Positions 46,732 to 56,600 of a stretch of 64,000 bases of DNA are shown here, one piece after another. The stretch comes from Maricaulis parjimensis. Its GTDB lineage: Bacteria > Pseudomonadota > Alphaproteobacteria > Caulobacterales > Maricaulaceae. Both the position numbers and the translations under genes were made by a program. Under the pieces are notes generated by a model. It was not told the origin of the DNA. It saw only the letters and a program-made list of their open reading frames with translations, and searched no databases. Positions within the stretch are counted from its first letter, which is position 1, and each line of letters begins with the position of its first letter. The DNA lies in NCBI RefSeq assembly GCF_016817355.1, contig NZ_JADOTT010000004.1, positions 186,001 to 250,000 of the forward strand, read 5' to 3'.

Positions 46732-46850
46732 GTTGTCCTGTTTCTCCCCATTTGAGGACAAAGTACCGCCCGGAAAAGCGGGATGACAAGCAGGCTGACC
46801 GCCGCTTCCGCTGCACCCGGCCCGGCGAGCCCTGCTATTCAACATCACTT

Positions 46851-46876
46851 CTTATTTGCACAAGTCTGCACATAAG
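46851..46876. promoter_or_regulatory. inverted repeat upstream of the ArsR gene
   Basis: CTTATTTGCA (46851-46860) and TGCACATAAG (46867-46876) are inverted copies with one mismatch around the spacer CAAGTC. The TGCA-N6-TGCA core is the same as in the site at 47656-47677. It ends 15 bases before the ArsR ATG, and TTGCAC within it could be a -35 box. It is a likely autoregulatory operator. Confidence 0.65.
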
Positions 46877-46891
46877 CGCAGAATATGCGCC

Positions 46892-47188
46892 ATGAACTAC
46901 CAGACCATGCTCCCGGTGGCCGAAGATGTCGCCGAACTGATGAAAACCCTGGCGCACCCCAACCGTCTGCTCGCCCTTTGTGCGATGACGGAGGAAGAAC
47001 GCTCTGTCGGGGAACTCGCGGAGCAATTGGGACTGACCACGCAGGCCATGTCGCAGCAATTGGCGATCCTGCGGAACAAGGGCCTGGTGAAGACGCGCAA
47101 GTCCGGCCAGACCGTGTATTACGCCCTGGCGGACGAAAAACTGCGCAGCATCATGTCCGCCCTGTACGCGACCTACTGCCAGACCTAG
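46892..47188 (+). CDS. ArsR-family regulator of the BigR/SqrR persulfide-sensor type
   Basis: A 98-residue winged-helix protein. The DNA-binding part is SVGELAEQLGLTTQAMSQQLAIL and the wing is LVKTRKSGQTVYYAL. Two cysteines are placed as in SqrR and BigR: C30 in RLLALCAM and C96 in LYATYCQT. In those proteins the pair reacts with persulfides and releases DNA. The neighbours (rhodanese, Blh-type protein, SulP) fit that role. The metal-binding cysteine box of arsenic sensors is absent. Start at ATG 46892. Confidence 0.88.
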   Translation: MNYQTMLPVAEDVAELMKTLAHPNRLLALCAMTEEERSVGELAEQLGLTTQAMSQQLAILRNKGLVKTRKSGQTVYYALADEKLRSIMSALYATYCQT

Positions 47189-47598
47189 CTGGCCCAATTG
47201 CCGATCAGGCGGGCCAGGATGATGACGGCGAAAAAGCCCAGGATCCAGGGCAGGCCCGGCAGGGAGAGACCGCCTCCCCCCTTGCCTTCCACCGGCAGGC
47301 CCGCCGATTTCCAGGCCATGATCCCGCCGCGCATGTGACCGGCCGGTTTCAGTCCCTCCTCACGCAGGCGCTGGAAGGCCGAACGCGATCGCATGCCGGA
47401 CCGGCAATGCAGGATGACGCTCTTCCCCTTGGCTTTAGGAAGCTGACCCGCCTCCAGTTTGGACAGCGGACAGAGAATGGCGCCAGCAATGTGTTCGCGC
47501 GCATGCTCGCCCGGTTCCCGGACATCGATGAGAAGGCAGCGGCCAGCGTCCAGCTCCGCCTGCACTTCGGCGGGTTCAAATTCTCGCAGGTCTGTCAT
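47185..47598 (-). CDS. rhodanese-domain protein with C-terminal membrane anchor
   Basis: A 137-residue sulfurtransferase. The rhodanese domain shows LLIDVREPGEHAREHIAGA and the active-site loop ILHCRSGMRS with the catalytic cysteine. A glycine-rich hinge (GKGGGG) leads to a membrane helix (PWILGFFAVIILARLIG) near the C-terminus, so it is tethered to the membrane with the domain probably cytoplasmic. It is convergent with the ArsR gene, overlapping its stop by four bases, and divergent from the Blh gene. The start could be ATG 47604 or 47598. Confidence 0.87.
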   Translation of the reverse strand: MTDLREFEPAEVQAELDAGRCLLIDVREPGEHAREHIAGAILCPLSKLEAGQLPKAKGKSVILHCRSGMRSRSAFQRLREEGLKPAGHMRGGIMAWKSAGLPVEGKGGGGLSLPGLPWILGFFAVIILARLIGNWAS

Positions 47599-47655
47599 AG
47601 TCACTCATCTTTCCTGTCCGGACGGCCCGGCCGTTCCGGATATCCGCAAATCGCA

Positions 47656-47686
47656 TACTTGCATAACTCTGCAAGTACACTATATC
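47656..47686 (+). promoter_or_regulatory. promoter of the Blh-SulP operon with overlapping operator
   Basis: TACTTGCA (47656-47663) and TGCAAGTA (47670-47677) form a perfect inverted repeat around TAACTC. A -35-like TTGCAT (47659-47664) and a -10-like TATATC (47681-47686) are 16 bases apart, so the repeat covers the -35 box and most of the spacer. It lies between the divergent rhodanese and Blh genes and could control both. It matches the site before the ArsR gene. Confidence 0.7.
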
Positions 47687-47732
47687 AACAGCGAGATGCG
47701 GTGCATCGCGTTTGACCGAAAGCAGAGACGAC

Positions 47733-48602
47733 ATGGCACAGACTCCCCAGATCAAGGCCTTCTTCGACCCGGACACGTTCACCGTGAGCTATGTCGTAAG
47801 CGACCCTGAGACCGGACGGGCCGCCATTGTCGATTCCGTACTGGACTTCGATCCGGCCTCCGGCCGCACCTCGACCCGTTCGGCCGACCAGCTTCTCCAA
47901 TATGTGAAGGACAAGGGGTTCACGATCGACTGGATCCTGGAAACCCATGTCCATGCCGACCATTTGTCCGCTGCCCCCTATCTGCACAAACAGGTCGGCG
48001 GAACGATCGGCATTGGCGGCCATGTCACCGATGTCCAGAAAGTTTTCGGCGATCTGTTCGATGCCGAACCCGGTTTTGCCCGGGACGGCTCCCAGTTCGG
48101 CCATCTCTTCACCGATGGCGAGACGTTCAGGATCGGCAATCTGGAAGCGGAAGCCATCTGGACGCCGGGCCATACGCCGGCCTGCATGGTCTATCATATC
48201 GGTGATGCGGCCTTTGTCGGCGACACGCTCTTCATGCCGGATTTCGGTACGGCACGCTGCGACTTCCCCGGCGGCGATGCGGCGACGCTCTATCAGTCCG
48301 TCCAGAAAATCTACGCCCTGCCCGACGAAACCCGCCTCTTCATGTGCCATGATTACAAGGCCCCGGGCCGGGACTATTTCGCTTGGGAGACCACGGTGGC
48401 GGAGGAAAAGGCGAAAAACATCCATCTAAATGCCAACACCACGCAGGAAGCCTTTGTCAAAATGCGCGAGGAACGGGATGCGACCCTGTCCATGCCGCGC
48501 CTGATCCTGCCCTCGGTCCAGATCAATATGCGCGCCGGCAATCTTCCGGAGCCCGCCGATAATGGCGTGCGCTATCTCAAACTCCCGATCGATGCTGTCT
48601 GA
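47733..48602 (+). CDS. metallo-beta-lactamase-fold protein of the Blh/ETHE1 persulfide dioxygenase type
   Basis: A 289-residue protein. The metal motif THVHADH gives H72, H74, D76 and H77. Further ligands are the histidine in WTPGHTPACM, the aspartate in VGDTLFM and the histidine in LFMCHDY. The pattern GTARCDFPGGDAATLYQSV resembles the glutathione persulfide dioxygenase region of ETHE1 and of the Blh protein from bigR operons. The likely job is oxidising persulfide sulfur to sulfite. ATG 47733 is preferred over an upstream TTG. Its end overlaps the SulP start by 11 bases. Confidence 0.87.
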   Translation: MAQTPQIKAFFDPDTFTVSYVVSDPETGRAAIVDSVLDFDPASGRTSTRSADQLLQYVKDKGFTIDWILETHVHADHLSAAPYLHKQVGGTIGIGGHVTDVQKVFGDLFDAEPGFARDGSQFGHLFTDGETFRIGNLEAEAIWTPGHTPACMVYHIGDAAFVGDTLFMPDFGTARCDFPGGDAATLYQSVQKIYALPDETRLFMCHDYKAPGRDYFAWETTVAEEKAKNIHLNANTTQEAFVKMREERDATLSMPRLILPSVQINMRAGNLPEPADNGVRYLKLPIDAV

Positions 48603-50358
48603 CCTGAAACCCAGCCGATATCTCCCGCTTCTGGGATGGCTGCGATCCTATGATCGTGCCACGCTGGGCGCTGACGCGCTGGCCAGCATCATCACGGCCA
48701 TATTGCTGATCCCGCAGAGCCTGGCCTACGCTCTGCTCGCCGGATTGCCGCCCCAGGCCGGGCTCTATGCCTCCACCACACCACTGATCGCCTATGCCCT
48801 GTTCGGCTCGAGCCGGGTGCTCGCCGTGGGGCCGGTGGCCGTTGTGTCCCTCATGACCGCCGCCGCGATCGGATCGCTGGGATTGCAGGACCCGGCCGAG
48901 ATCATGGCGGCAGCCGGAGCGTTGGCCCTGCTGTCCAGCGGCTTCCTCTTTCTGTTCGCGATTTTCCGTCTGGGCAGTGTGGCGAACTTCCTGTCGCGCC
49001 CGGTCGTGCATGCCTTCATCACCGCCTCGACCATCCTGATCATCGGCAGCCAGCTGCGCCACATTCTGGGCCTGGACATGCACGGCGCCACCGTGCCCGA
49101 ACTGGTCCATTCCCTGTTTCAAAGCGGACTTTCGGTTCATTGGGTGCCGCTCATCGTGGGCGGCGCCAGCCTGGCCTTCCTGCTGGGTTCGCGGGAGGTC
49201 CTGCCCGGCCTGCTGAAGCGTGCCGGCCTGCCATCGGCAATCGGCGACGCGATCGTGCGGGCAGCCCCGGCCATTCTCGTTGCTACGGCCACTTTTCTGG
49301 CCTGGCAGCTCGACCTGCATGAAACCACCGGGCTGGCGATTGTCGGCACCCTGCCCACCGGGCTGCCGCCCCTCGCCTTCCCGCTGATTGACCTGACCAC
49401 GTTGCGCGCCCTGATCGGTCCGGCCGCCCTGATCTCGCTGATCGGTTTTGTGGAGAGCGTGTCAGTCGGTCAGTCCCTGGCCGCCCGCCAGCGCGAGCAC
49501 ATATTGCCCAATCGGGAATTGGTCGGGCTGGGCGCGGCCAATGCGGCCGCCGCCCTGTCCGGTGGTTATCCGGTCACCGGTGGCTTTGCCCGCTCCGTGG
49601 TCAATGATGCCGCGGGCGCCCGTACACCGATTGCCGGGATCTTCACCGCTCTCATCATCCTGGCCGTGGCGATCTTCCTGACCCCGGCCTTCCACCATCT
49701 GCCCAAGGCCGTGCTCGCCGCGACCATATTGGCAGCGATCTGGAAACTGGCGGATTTCAAGGAAACCTGGGAGGCCTGGCAATATGCCCGGGCCGATGGC
49801 GCGGCGGCCTTCCTCACCCTGTTCGGCGTGCTTTTCCTGGGCGTGGAGTTCGGCCTCACACTGGGCGTGACCGTCTCGGTCGGCCTGATCCTGCAACGGA
49901 CGATGGCCCCGCACTGGGCGCGGCTGGGCCAGGTCCCGGGCTCACACCATTTCCGCAATGTGAACCGGCATGATGTGGTGGTGTCGCCCCATGTCTATTC
50001 GCTGCGCGTGGACAGTGCGCTCTATTTTGCCAATGCCCGCTTCCTGGAAGACCTGGTGGCCCGGCTGATGGCCGAACATCCCGACACGACAGACCTCGTC
50101 CTGATGTTCCCGGCCGTCAATTTCGTCGATGCCAGCGCGCTGGGCTCCCTGCGCGAGATCAATGACCGCCTCAAGGATGCCGGCGTCCGCCTCCATTTGT
50201 CAGAGGTGAAGGGCCCGGTCGCGGACGGGCTCATCAAGGCCGGCCTGTTCGAAGACCTGACCGGAGATGTCTTCCTGTCCCATTATGCCGCCCTGCGCAG
50301 CCTCGACCCGGAGACAACGCTGCGGGCCGAGGGTGTCACGCCCGCCGAGGACGCCTGA
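48592..50358 (+). CDS. SulP-family anion transporter with STAS domain
   Basis: A 588-residue inner-membrane protein. The N-terminal Sulfate_transp part has AIGLLIPQSLAYALLAG-like AILLIPQSLAYALLAGLPP and GLYASTTPLIAYALFGSS. It is followed by about ten to twelve helices, with NRELVGLGAANAAAALSGG and FARSVVNDAAGARTP. The C-terminal STAS domain starts near HVYSLRVDSALYFANARFLED. It probably moves sulfate or sulfite. Coupling to the Blh gene suggests export of oxidised sulfur or matching uptake. Substrate and direction are inferred only from context. Confidence 0.88.
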   Translation: MLSDLKPSRYLPLLGWLRSYDRATLGADALASIITAILLIPQSLAYALLAGLPPQAGLYASTTPLIAYALFGSSRVLAVGPVAVVSLMTAAAIGSLGLQDPAEIMAAAGALALLSSGFLFLFAIFRLGSVANFLSRPVVHAFITASTILIIGSQLRHILGLDMHGATVPELVHSLFQSGLSVHWVPLIVGGASLAFLLGSREVLPGLLKRAGLPSAIGDAIVRAAPAILVATATFLAWQLDLHETTGLAIVGTLPTGLPPLAFPLIDLTTLRALIGPAALISLIGFVESVSVGQSLAARQREHILPNRELVGLGAANAAAALSGGYPVTGGFARSVVNDAAGARTPIAGIFTALIILAVAIFLTPAFHHLPKAVLAATILAAIWKLADFKETWEAWQYARADGAAAFLTLFGVLFLGVEFGLTLGVTVSVGLILQRTMAPHWARLGQVPGSHHFRNVNRHDVVVSPHVYSLRVDSALYFANARFLEDLVARLMAEHPDTTDLVLMFPAVNFVDASALGSLREINDRLKDAGVRLHLSEVKGPVADGLIKAGLFEDLTGDVFLSHYAALRSLDPETTLRAEGVTPAEDA

Positions 50359-50367
50359 ACCGCCTGC

Positions 50368-53300
50368 CTAGAAACGCCAGCCGAGACGGGCTGTGGCTTG
50401 CTGGCTGGTCTCAGAGCCCAACTGGAAGGCGTCCAGCGCCAGACGGATCGTCAATTGACGGCCCTGGCTTTCCAGCCCGACAAATCCGCCGGCATGAACA
50501 CCCAGATCATCCACATCGCTGGCCGGCCCCCGCACATCGAACGGGTGCGTCGCGCCCGGGACCATGGCGGTCGCGCTGGCGGCATCCTCGCCACGTCCTG
50601 TAAGAACGCCACCTGACGCGCCATAGAGCCAGGCATGGCCGGACGCCCCGCGCTCCGAGCGATGCTCGTAGAAGGCATCGAGAGACCAGGTCTGGCTGCG
50701 GAAACCATCGGTCTGCACCGCCAGATCAAACAGGCCACCGCCGGACTGGGTATGGGCATCCATTTCCGAATAGGCATAGCGGCCGCTGGCATCGAGGCCG
50801 ACCACGTGCGGGCCGACGACATGCTCTGCCCGGACGTCCAGCTCAGCAAAGGTCACCGAACCGCCCGTTTCACCCTCTGAAAACCCGCCCGGTACCGGAC
50901 GCAGGGTTTCCAGATCAAGATCGGAATAACCGGCAGTCATCGCGACCGTGAAACCGCCCAGTTTCGCGCGGCCATAGACGCCGGCACCCAGGCTTTGGGA
51001 ATTGCCGGAACCCAGCCCTGCACCAACGCGAACCTGACTGCGGCCACCAGCCAGGAAACCGCCGAGGGAGAGCCGGTCATTGAGTGCGAAATTGAGCCCC
51101 TGGGCCAGAACCGAGACACTTTCTTCCACCGCGGCGGCATTACCGTCGCTCTCCAGATCGGCTGATCCGCTAGTATAGGCCGTCCAGGTGCTGATCCGGC
51201 CCCGCTCTTCGCTTGAGTCGCAGGCCGCACCGAGACGCCCGATGGCACAGTCGGAGACCAGCCGGGCCAGTTGGCTGCCCTGACGGGCGGCCGAACGCGT
51301 GATCGCGGCCGTCTCTTCAGCCGAATAAGCCGCCAGGACCGGCGCGGATGAGGCCCCGGCATTGAGCGAGAGAATGAGATCATCCACCGCACTCGCCCCG
51401 GCATTCCAGCGCGATTGCAGGCCCAGCGCGGCCTGGGTCTGGTTATAGGTCGAGGCGCCCAGCGCCGTGTCAAAATTCTCGGTCAGGAAATTCAGGTCGA
51501 GTGTGGTCGCCCCCAGAGACAGATAGGGCGTAAAGAGCACGCCTGTCGCTGCGTTCAAGACGGGCGAACCGGAGACACCGCCACCAGCCGTCAACAGGGT
51601 CACACCCTGCCGCGCGCGGGCCAGTTCGCTCCAGTCGCCATTGATCAGGATTTGCCCGCCAAGCGTCGCTGAACCTGCCACCGTCATCGAGTCGACCAGC
51701 AATCCAGTGACGTCGAACCGCAGAGCCCCGGAATTGACGAGCTGGCCAGTGACATGAAGACCGTCGACATCAACAAGCGCCTGATTGTCGAGATTGCCGT
51801 CCAAAATCCCCTGACCGCCCAGGAGGAAACCCAGATTGAGCGTATCCTGAGCCAGCAGAGTGTGGCCCGCGAGGTCGGTTGTGCCGAGATTGGTGAAAAT
51901 GTCGAAGGCCCAGTCGTCCCGCGCCAGGGTCAGCGAACCCGCGACGCCAACGACACCCTCTTCAAATTCGGCAATGCCGGCTGTTCCTGTCCAGCTTCCC
52001 TGGACGATGAAAGTGTCATGGCCATCGCCACCCAGGATATCGCCATCGACCTGCCCGCCGTCTGACATCGCGAACATATCATCACCATCACCCAGACTGA
52101 CCGCAACGCCCGATCCGCCGGTAATCAGACCTGCATTGACCACACTGTCCGAGCCGGTATCACCCACAATTCCGCGTCCGCCTTCGATCACGCCGAAATT
52201 GGACACAAGCGTATTCGTCCCCTGGATTCGCAGACCGATCGAACTGTCTTCATCGACATCCGCGCCGACAAATCCGGAATAGGTATTTTCGAACCGCACG
52301 GTGCCTTCACTGGCCGCGTACGCGCCGTTCTGATTGCCGTAAATATGGCCGGCATTGAGCACGTGCAAATCACCATCTGGATAGACGTAGAGCCCGCGAT
52401 AGCCGCCATAAATGGTGCCCGTCGCACCATTGAAGAGGGTCAGTTCGTGCGGCGCGAAATTCCATACGGACAATCCATTGCCGGTTCCGCCGTAGATTTC
52501 TCCCGCATTGAATACGAATTCGCCCAGATAATTCTGCAGCTGTGCCCCGTCCCAGGCGCCGGCGATCACACCGCCCAATTCATTGGAGAAATTGCCCTGG
52601 ATATCGGTCATGACGAGTGCGTCATCCGTCATACTCAGAATGGTGCCTGAATTGACGACTTCGCCAGCGACGCCGCCAATTGCGAGAACACCGCCATAAC
52701 CCCCGATGATGTCGCCGGAATTGTAGAAATTGCCGTCCACGCCGGCGAGGAAGACCACGCCATAGCTGAAATCATCGGGATCACCGACGATGGCGCCATA
52801 ATTGACGAAATCACCCCCGAGCGGCGTCGTCGTGCGAAGGAAAACGCCGCCTTCCGCGCCATAGATCAAGCCGCGATTGATCAGGTCGCCGCCAATACCG
52901 GCCCCCGAATCCACGACCAGGCCAAAGCCGACCAGATAGTCCGTATTGTCCGTCGTGATGACACCAGTCGCATCATTGATGAAGTCGCCGCCCACCGTTC
53001 CGAGAATGTGGACGCCAGTGCCCGCTGAATCGATCAGTCCGGAATTGCGGAAATCCCCACTTACGGTGCCTGCCAGATAGATGGCGCTGGCATCCGGATC
53101 GAAACTCGTGATGGAGCCCGTATTCACGAACTCCCCGACCGTGACGCCTGCTTCCAGCTCAACCCCGTGCATGTCGTCGCTCGTCAGAACGCCTTCATGG
53201 ACAAAAGCCTCAAAATCGATACCGGCACGGATGAGGATGGCGGACGTCCCAATCGAGCCATTCGTGTCGGTCGTGCCGCGCACGGTCAGGACACCGCTAT

Positions 53301-53529
53301 TGTCGATGAAGACCAGGCCGCGGGAATCAAAACCGGCTTCCAGCGTCACATCATGAAAACCGGGAATGTAGAAAATCGCGTAGTCGAGACCCGACGTACA
53401 CGTCACATTGTCAGCGCCCGCTTCGGCATCCGGTTCAAAGCTGCAGGTCTGAGCCTGCACCGCCGCCGAAAGAGCCAACGCACTCACGCCAGCCGTCAGG
53501 CCGGACTTGATGACTGTCAATGCACGCAT
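50368..53529 (-). CDS. autotransporter with beta-helix passenger (paralog 1)
   Basis: A type V secreted protein of 1053 residues. The signal peptide ends SAAVQA-QTC. The passenger (about 30-690) is built of irregular 20-25-residue repeats such as GDFRNSGLIDSAG and GDLINRGLIYGAE, typical of a parallel beta-helix. A linker with an AAQ-rich helix follows, and residues about 780-1053 form the autotransporter barrel ending GWRF with a terminal phenylalanine. Cysteine pairs flank the passenger: TCSFEP..VTC at its start and DCAIGRLGAAC before the barrel. ATG 53529 was chosen because it gives the signal peptide. It has no catalytic motif, so an adhesin or surface structure is likely. Confidence 0.85.
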   Translation of the reverse strand: MRALTVIKSGLTAGVSALALSAAVQAQTCSFEPDAEAGADNVTCTSGLDYAIFYIPGFHDVTLEAGFDSRGLVFIDNSGVLTVRGTTDTNGSIGTSAILIRAGIDFEAFVHEGVLTSDDMHGVELEAGVTVGEFVNTGSITSFDPDASAIYLAGTVSGDFRNSGLIDSAGTGVHILGTVGGDFINDATGVITTDNTDYLVGFGLVVDSGAGIGGDLINRGLIYGAEGGVFLRTTTPLGGDFVNYGAIVGDPDDFSYGVVFLAGVDGNFYNSGDIIGGYGGVLAIGGVAGEVVNSGTILSMTDDALVMTDIQGNFSNELGGVIAGAWDGAQLQNYLGEFVFNAGEIYGGTGNGLSVWNFAPHELTLFNGATGTIYGGYRGLYVYPDGDLHVLNAGHIYGNQNGAYAASEGTVRFENTYSGFVGADVDEDSSIGLRIQGTNTLVSNFGVIEGGRGIVGDTGSDSVVNAGLITGGSGVAVSLGDGDDMFAMSDGGQVDGDILGGDGHDTFIVQGSWTGTAGIAEFEEGVVGVAGSLTLARDDWAFDIFTNLGTTDLAGHTLLAQDTLNLGFLLGGQGILDGNLDNQALVDVDGLHVTGQLVNSGALRFDVTGLLVDSMTVAGSATLGGQILINGDWSELARARQGVTLLTAGGGVSGSPVLNAATGVLFTPYLSLGATTLDLNFLTENFDTALGASTYNQTQAALGLQSRWNAGASAVDDLILSLNAGASSAPVLAAYSAEETAAITRSAARQGSQLARLVSDCAIGRLGAACDSSEERGRISTWTAYTSGSADLESDGNAAAVEESVSVLAQGLNFALNDRLSLGGFLAGGRSQVRVGAGLGSGNSQSLGAGVYGRAKLGGFTVAMTAGYSDLDLETLRPVPGGFSEGETGGSVTFAELDVRAEHVVGPHVVGLDASGRYAYSEMDAHTQSGGGLFDLAVQTDGFRSQTWSLDAFYEHRSERGASGHAWLYGASGGVLTGRGEDAASATAMVPGATHPFDVRGPASDVDDLGVHAGGFVGLESQGRQLTIRLALDAFQLGSETSQQATARLGWRF

Positions 53530-53679
53530 GATCGTCCCCGAACGCCAAAACACGGCCACCTTGTTCCACAAGGACGCGTTGAGAAAAAGGTTTAACTCGC
53601 CTAATTCGCGAAACGACAATCACCGCGTTGCCTCAAAGCACCACATTGATTTTGCATATGTTTATGCAAGCGACCGCGG

Positions 53680-56600
53680 TCAGAAACGCCAGGCGATCCG
53701 GGCGCTGGCCTGGCTGCCGCTCTCCTCACCCAGCCGATAGCCGTCCAGGCTCACCCGAATGGTCAGATCGCCGCCAGCACTCTGCAATCCGACAAAGCCA
53801 CCGGCTTGCATCCCGAGATCACCGATACCCGTGGCCGGCCCCCGGACTTCATAGGCCTGACCAGCACCCGGGATTTCCAGAATACCGCTGGCCGCATCTT
53901 CGCCCGTACCGGACAGGAAGCCGCCCGAAGCCCCGAAAACGAAGTGGTGGCCAGTTTGGGTGGGGGCCGCCGTGTACTCAACGAACGCGTCTGCCGTCCA
54001 GGTGAGGCTGCGGAAGCCGTCGGAATGGACATCCAGCGTGTACAGGCTGGCACCCATTTGCGAATGGGCATCGATCTCCGAATAGGCATAGCGTCCGGAC
54101 AGGTCGATCCCGTAACGGGCCGCCCCGGATTCACGCTGAAGGCGGGCATCGAGGCGCGCGAAAGCGACACTGCCGCCTGTGCTGCCTTCAACCCGTCCAC
54201 CGGGCGTGGCGCGTCCGGTCTCGATATCCAGGTCTGCATAGCCTGCCGTCAGCGCCAGGCCGAGCCCGCCGAACCGGGCGCTGCCGTAAAGGCCGCCCCC
54301 GAGGCTGTCCACCGTGCCATTGCCGATAGCATCACCGACCCGCGCCTGACCCCGGCCGGCCGCGATGAAGCCGCCAACGGCCAGATCGCCCGACAGCGCG
54401 TATTGGACGCCCTGCGTCGCAACGCCGAAACTCTCTTCCACGTCAGCGGCATTGCTGTCCGCGACCAGCGTCGCCGATCCGGTCGTGTAGGACGCCCACA
54501 GGGTCACACCCTGGTCGTTTCCGGCCGAATTGCAGGCGGAACCCCGACGACCCAGTGCGCAATCAGACACGGCTTGCGCCACATGGCTGCCCTGCCTCGC
54601 CCCGGCCCGCATGACGGCTGGCACTTCCTCGGCCGACAGGCCTTGCAGAACCGGCCCGGAAGCCAGGCCCGCATTCAGCGCCAGGATCAGATCATCCACC
54701 GCGCTCGCGCCGGCATTCCAGCGCGCCTGCAGACCCAAGGCTGCCTGCGTCTGATTATAGGTCGATGGCGCCAGTGCGGTGGCGAAATCTGCGGCCTGGA
54801 AAATCAGGTCCAGACTGTTGGCCGAGAGGCTGAGCTGAGGCGTGAAGAGAAGGCCCGCTGTAGCGACCAGGTCCGGCGAACCGGACATGCCACCCGCCGC
54901 GGTGATCAGGCTGGCGGTCTGGCGCGACCGGGCCAGCTCGGTCCAGTCACCCCGCAAGGCAATGGTGCCGTTGATGGACGCGGCCCCGCCGATGATCAGC
55001 TGGTCATGCGTCGTACCGGACACATCGAAAATGAGTGTCCCGTCCTGAGGAGAGGTGATCGAAGCGGGCGTGAGGGGTTCAGCCGACGCGGTCATCCCGC
55101 TCGATTGTGAGGGCAGGCTGAACTCTTCACCTTCTGCCAGATTGAAGAAGTCGCCCTGGAAAGTGAAGGTTCCGATCCCGGTTCCGGCCGGATCAATCCG
55201 GGTCAGATTGATGACATCGCCGGTGACAGTGAGCGAGGAGCCGAGCAACTCCCCGGCATTGAAGAGGGAGGCATCAATGGTGCCACCGCGACTGACAAGG
55301 GTGCCGTAATTTTCGAAGTTTTGCGCCTCGAACGTGTGATCGGCGATATCGAGCCAACCCGAATTGCGACCCTCTTCGAGCGCGATCAGGTCCCGACGCA
55401 GCGCGACATAGGTCTGCCCGGCACGCGAGCCGGTGCCGATGCCCAGGAAAACCACCTCCTCAAAGCCGTCGATCAGCATGTCCAGAAAGTAGGTACCACC
55501 GTTCAGGACCAACTCATCCCGGCCACCCCCGCCAATCAAATCGCCGACCAAATGGCCCGTCGACATGTTGATGACAAGACTATCGCCATCGCCCAAATCC
55601 ATCGCCGGCCCCGACAATCCCCGGATCGTGCCAGAATTGACAACCACGACCTGACCGTCAGACGCTTCGATACCCACTTCGCCTTCGATCACACCACCGA
55701 ATCCATTGAAGACCTCAACAATGGAATCTGCCGCTGAGATGGCGACGCCATCGGGATTGGTGGCCTGGATGATACCCAAGTTTAAGATGCTGACTTGGTC
55801 ATGCCCCGCGGTGAACACGCCCTGATCCCCGCCCTGGATCAACCCCCAGTTCTGGATAAACGCGGTCTGGGCGCTGGCCGGATCCGTGGATACGAGGGCA
55901 AGGCCGTACAGCTGTTCGCCCAAAATGGTTCCGGTATTCTCGATGAACGACTGACCCAGGTAGGAATTGTTCAACGCAACCCCGAAGCCACTGGCCTGGA
56001 TGAGACCATCATTCAGGAAAACCGGCCCGCCGAAGTCCCCGATGTACACACCCGAGTTGTTGCCGACGATCTCACCGGTTCCACCATTGTAGAAATACCC
56101 GCCCAGCGCGTTGATGGAGACCGCGTAATTGCCTGAAATCCTGCCGGTATTCTCGAAACGACCAGCAAGGCCCGTGAAGAACTGCAAACCAAACTGATTG
56201 CCCAGCTCGCTGGTGCCTCCGATATAGCCGGAGTTCTCAAAATTTCCCGACACGAGCCCGCTGATGTAAAACGAACCATATCCGGCACTGATACTTCCCC
56301 TGTTCTCGATCGAACCGAGCACCCGGCTCAGCTGGATGCCGCCGGTATATCCGGTAATCGTCCCTGAATTGCGAAACCCGCCAACACTGGAATCGGAACT
56401 GATACTGGCGACGGCCACGTCGGCAATAATATCGCCAGTATTCTCAAACACGCCGGCAATACTGTCGCTATCAATCAAAACACCGAAATAATTGCTCGAA
56501 ATTATCCCGCCATTGTAGAAAATGCCGCCGATATTACCGCTAAGCTGAACTCCGAGACCGAAAAGAGATGTGTCCGATGCAATCGTCCCCGCATTGAATA

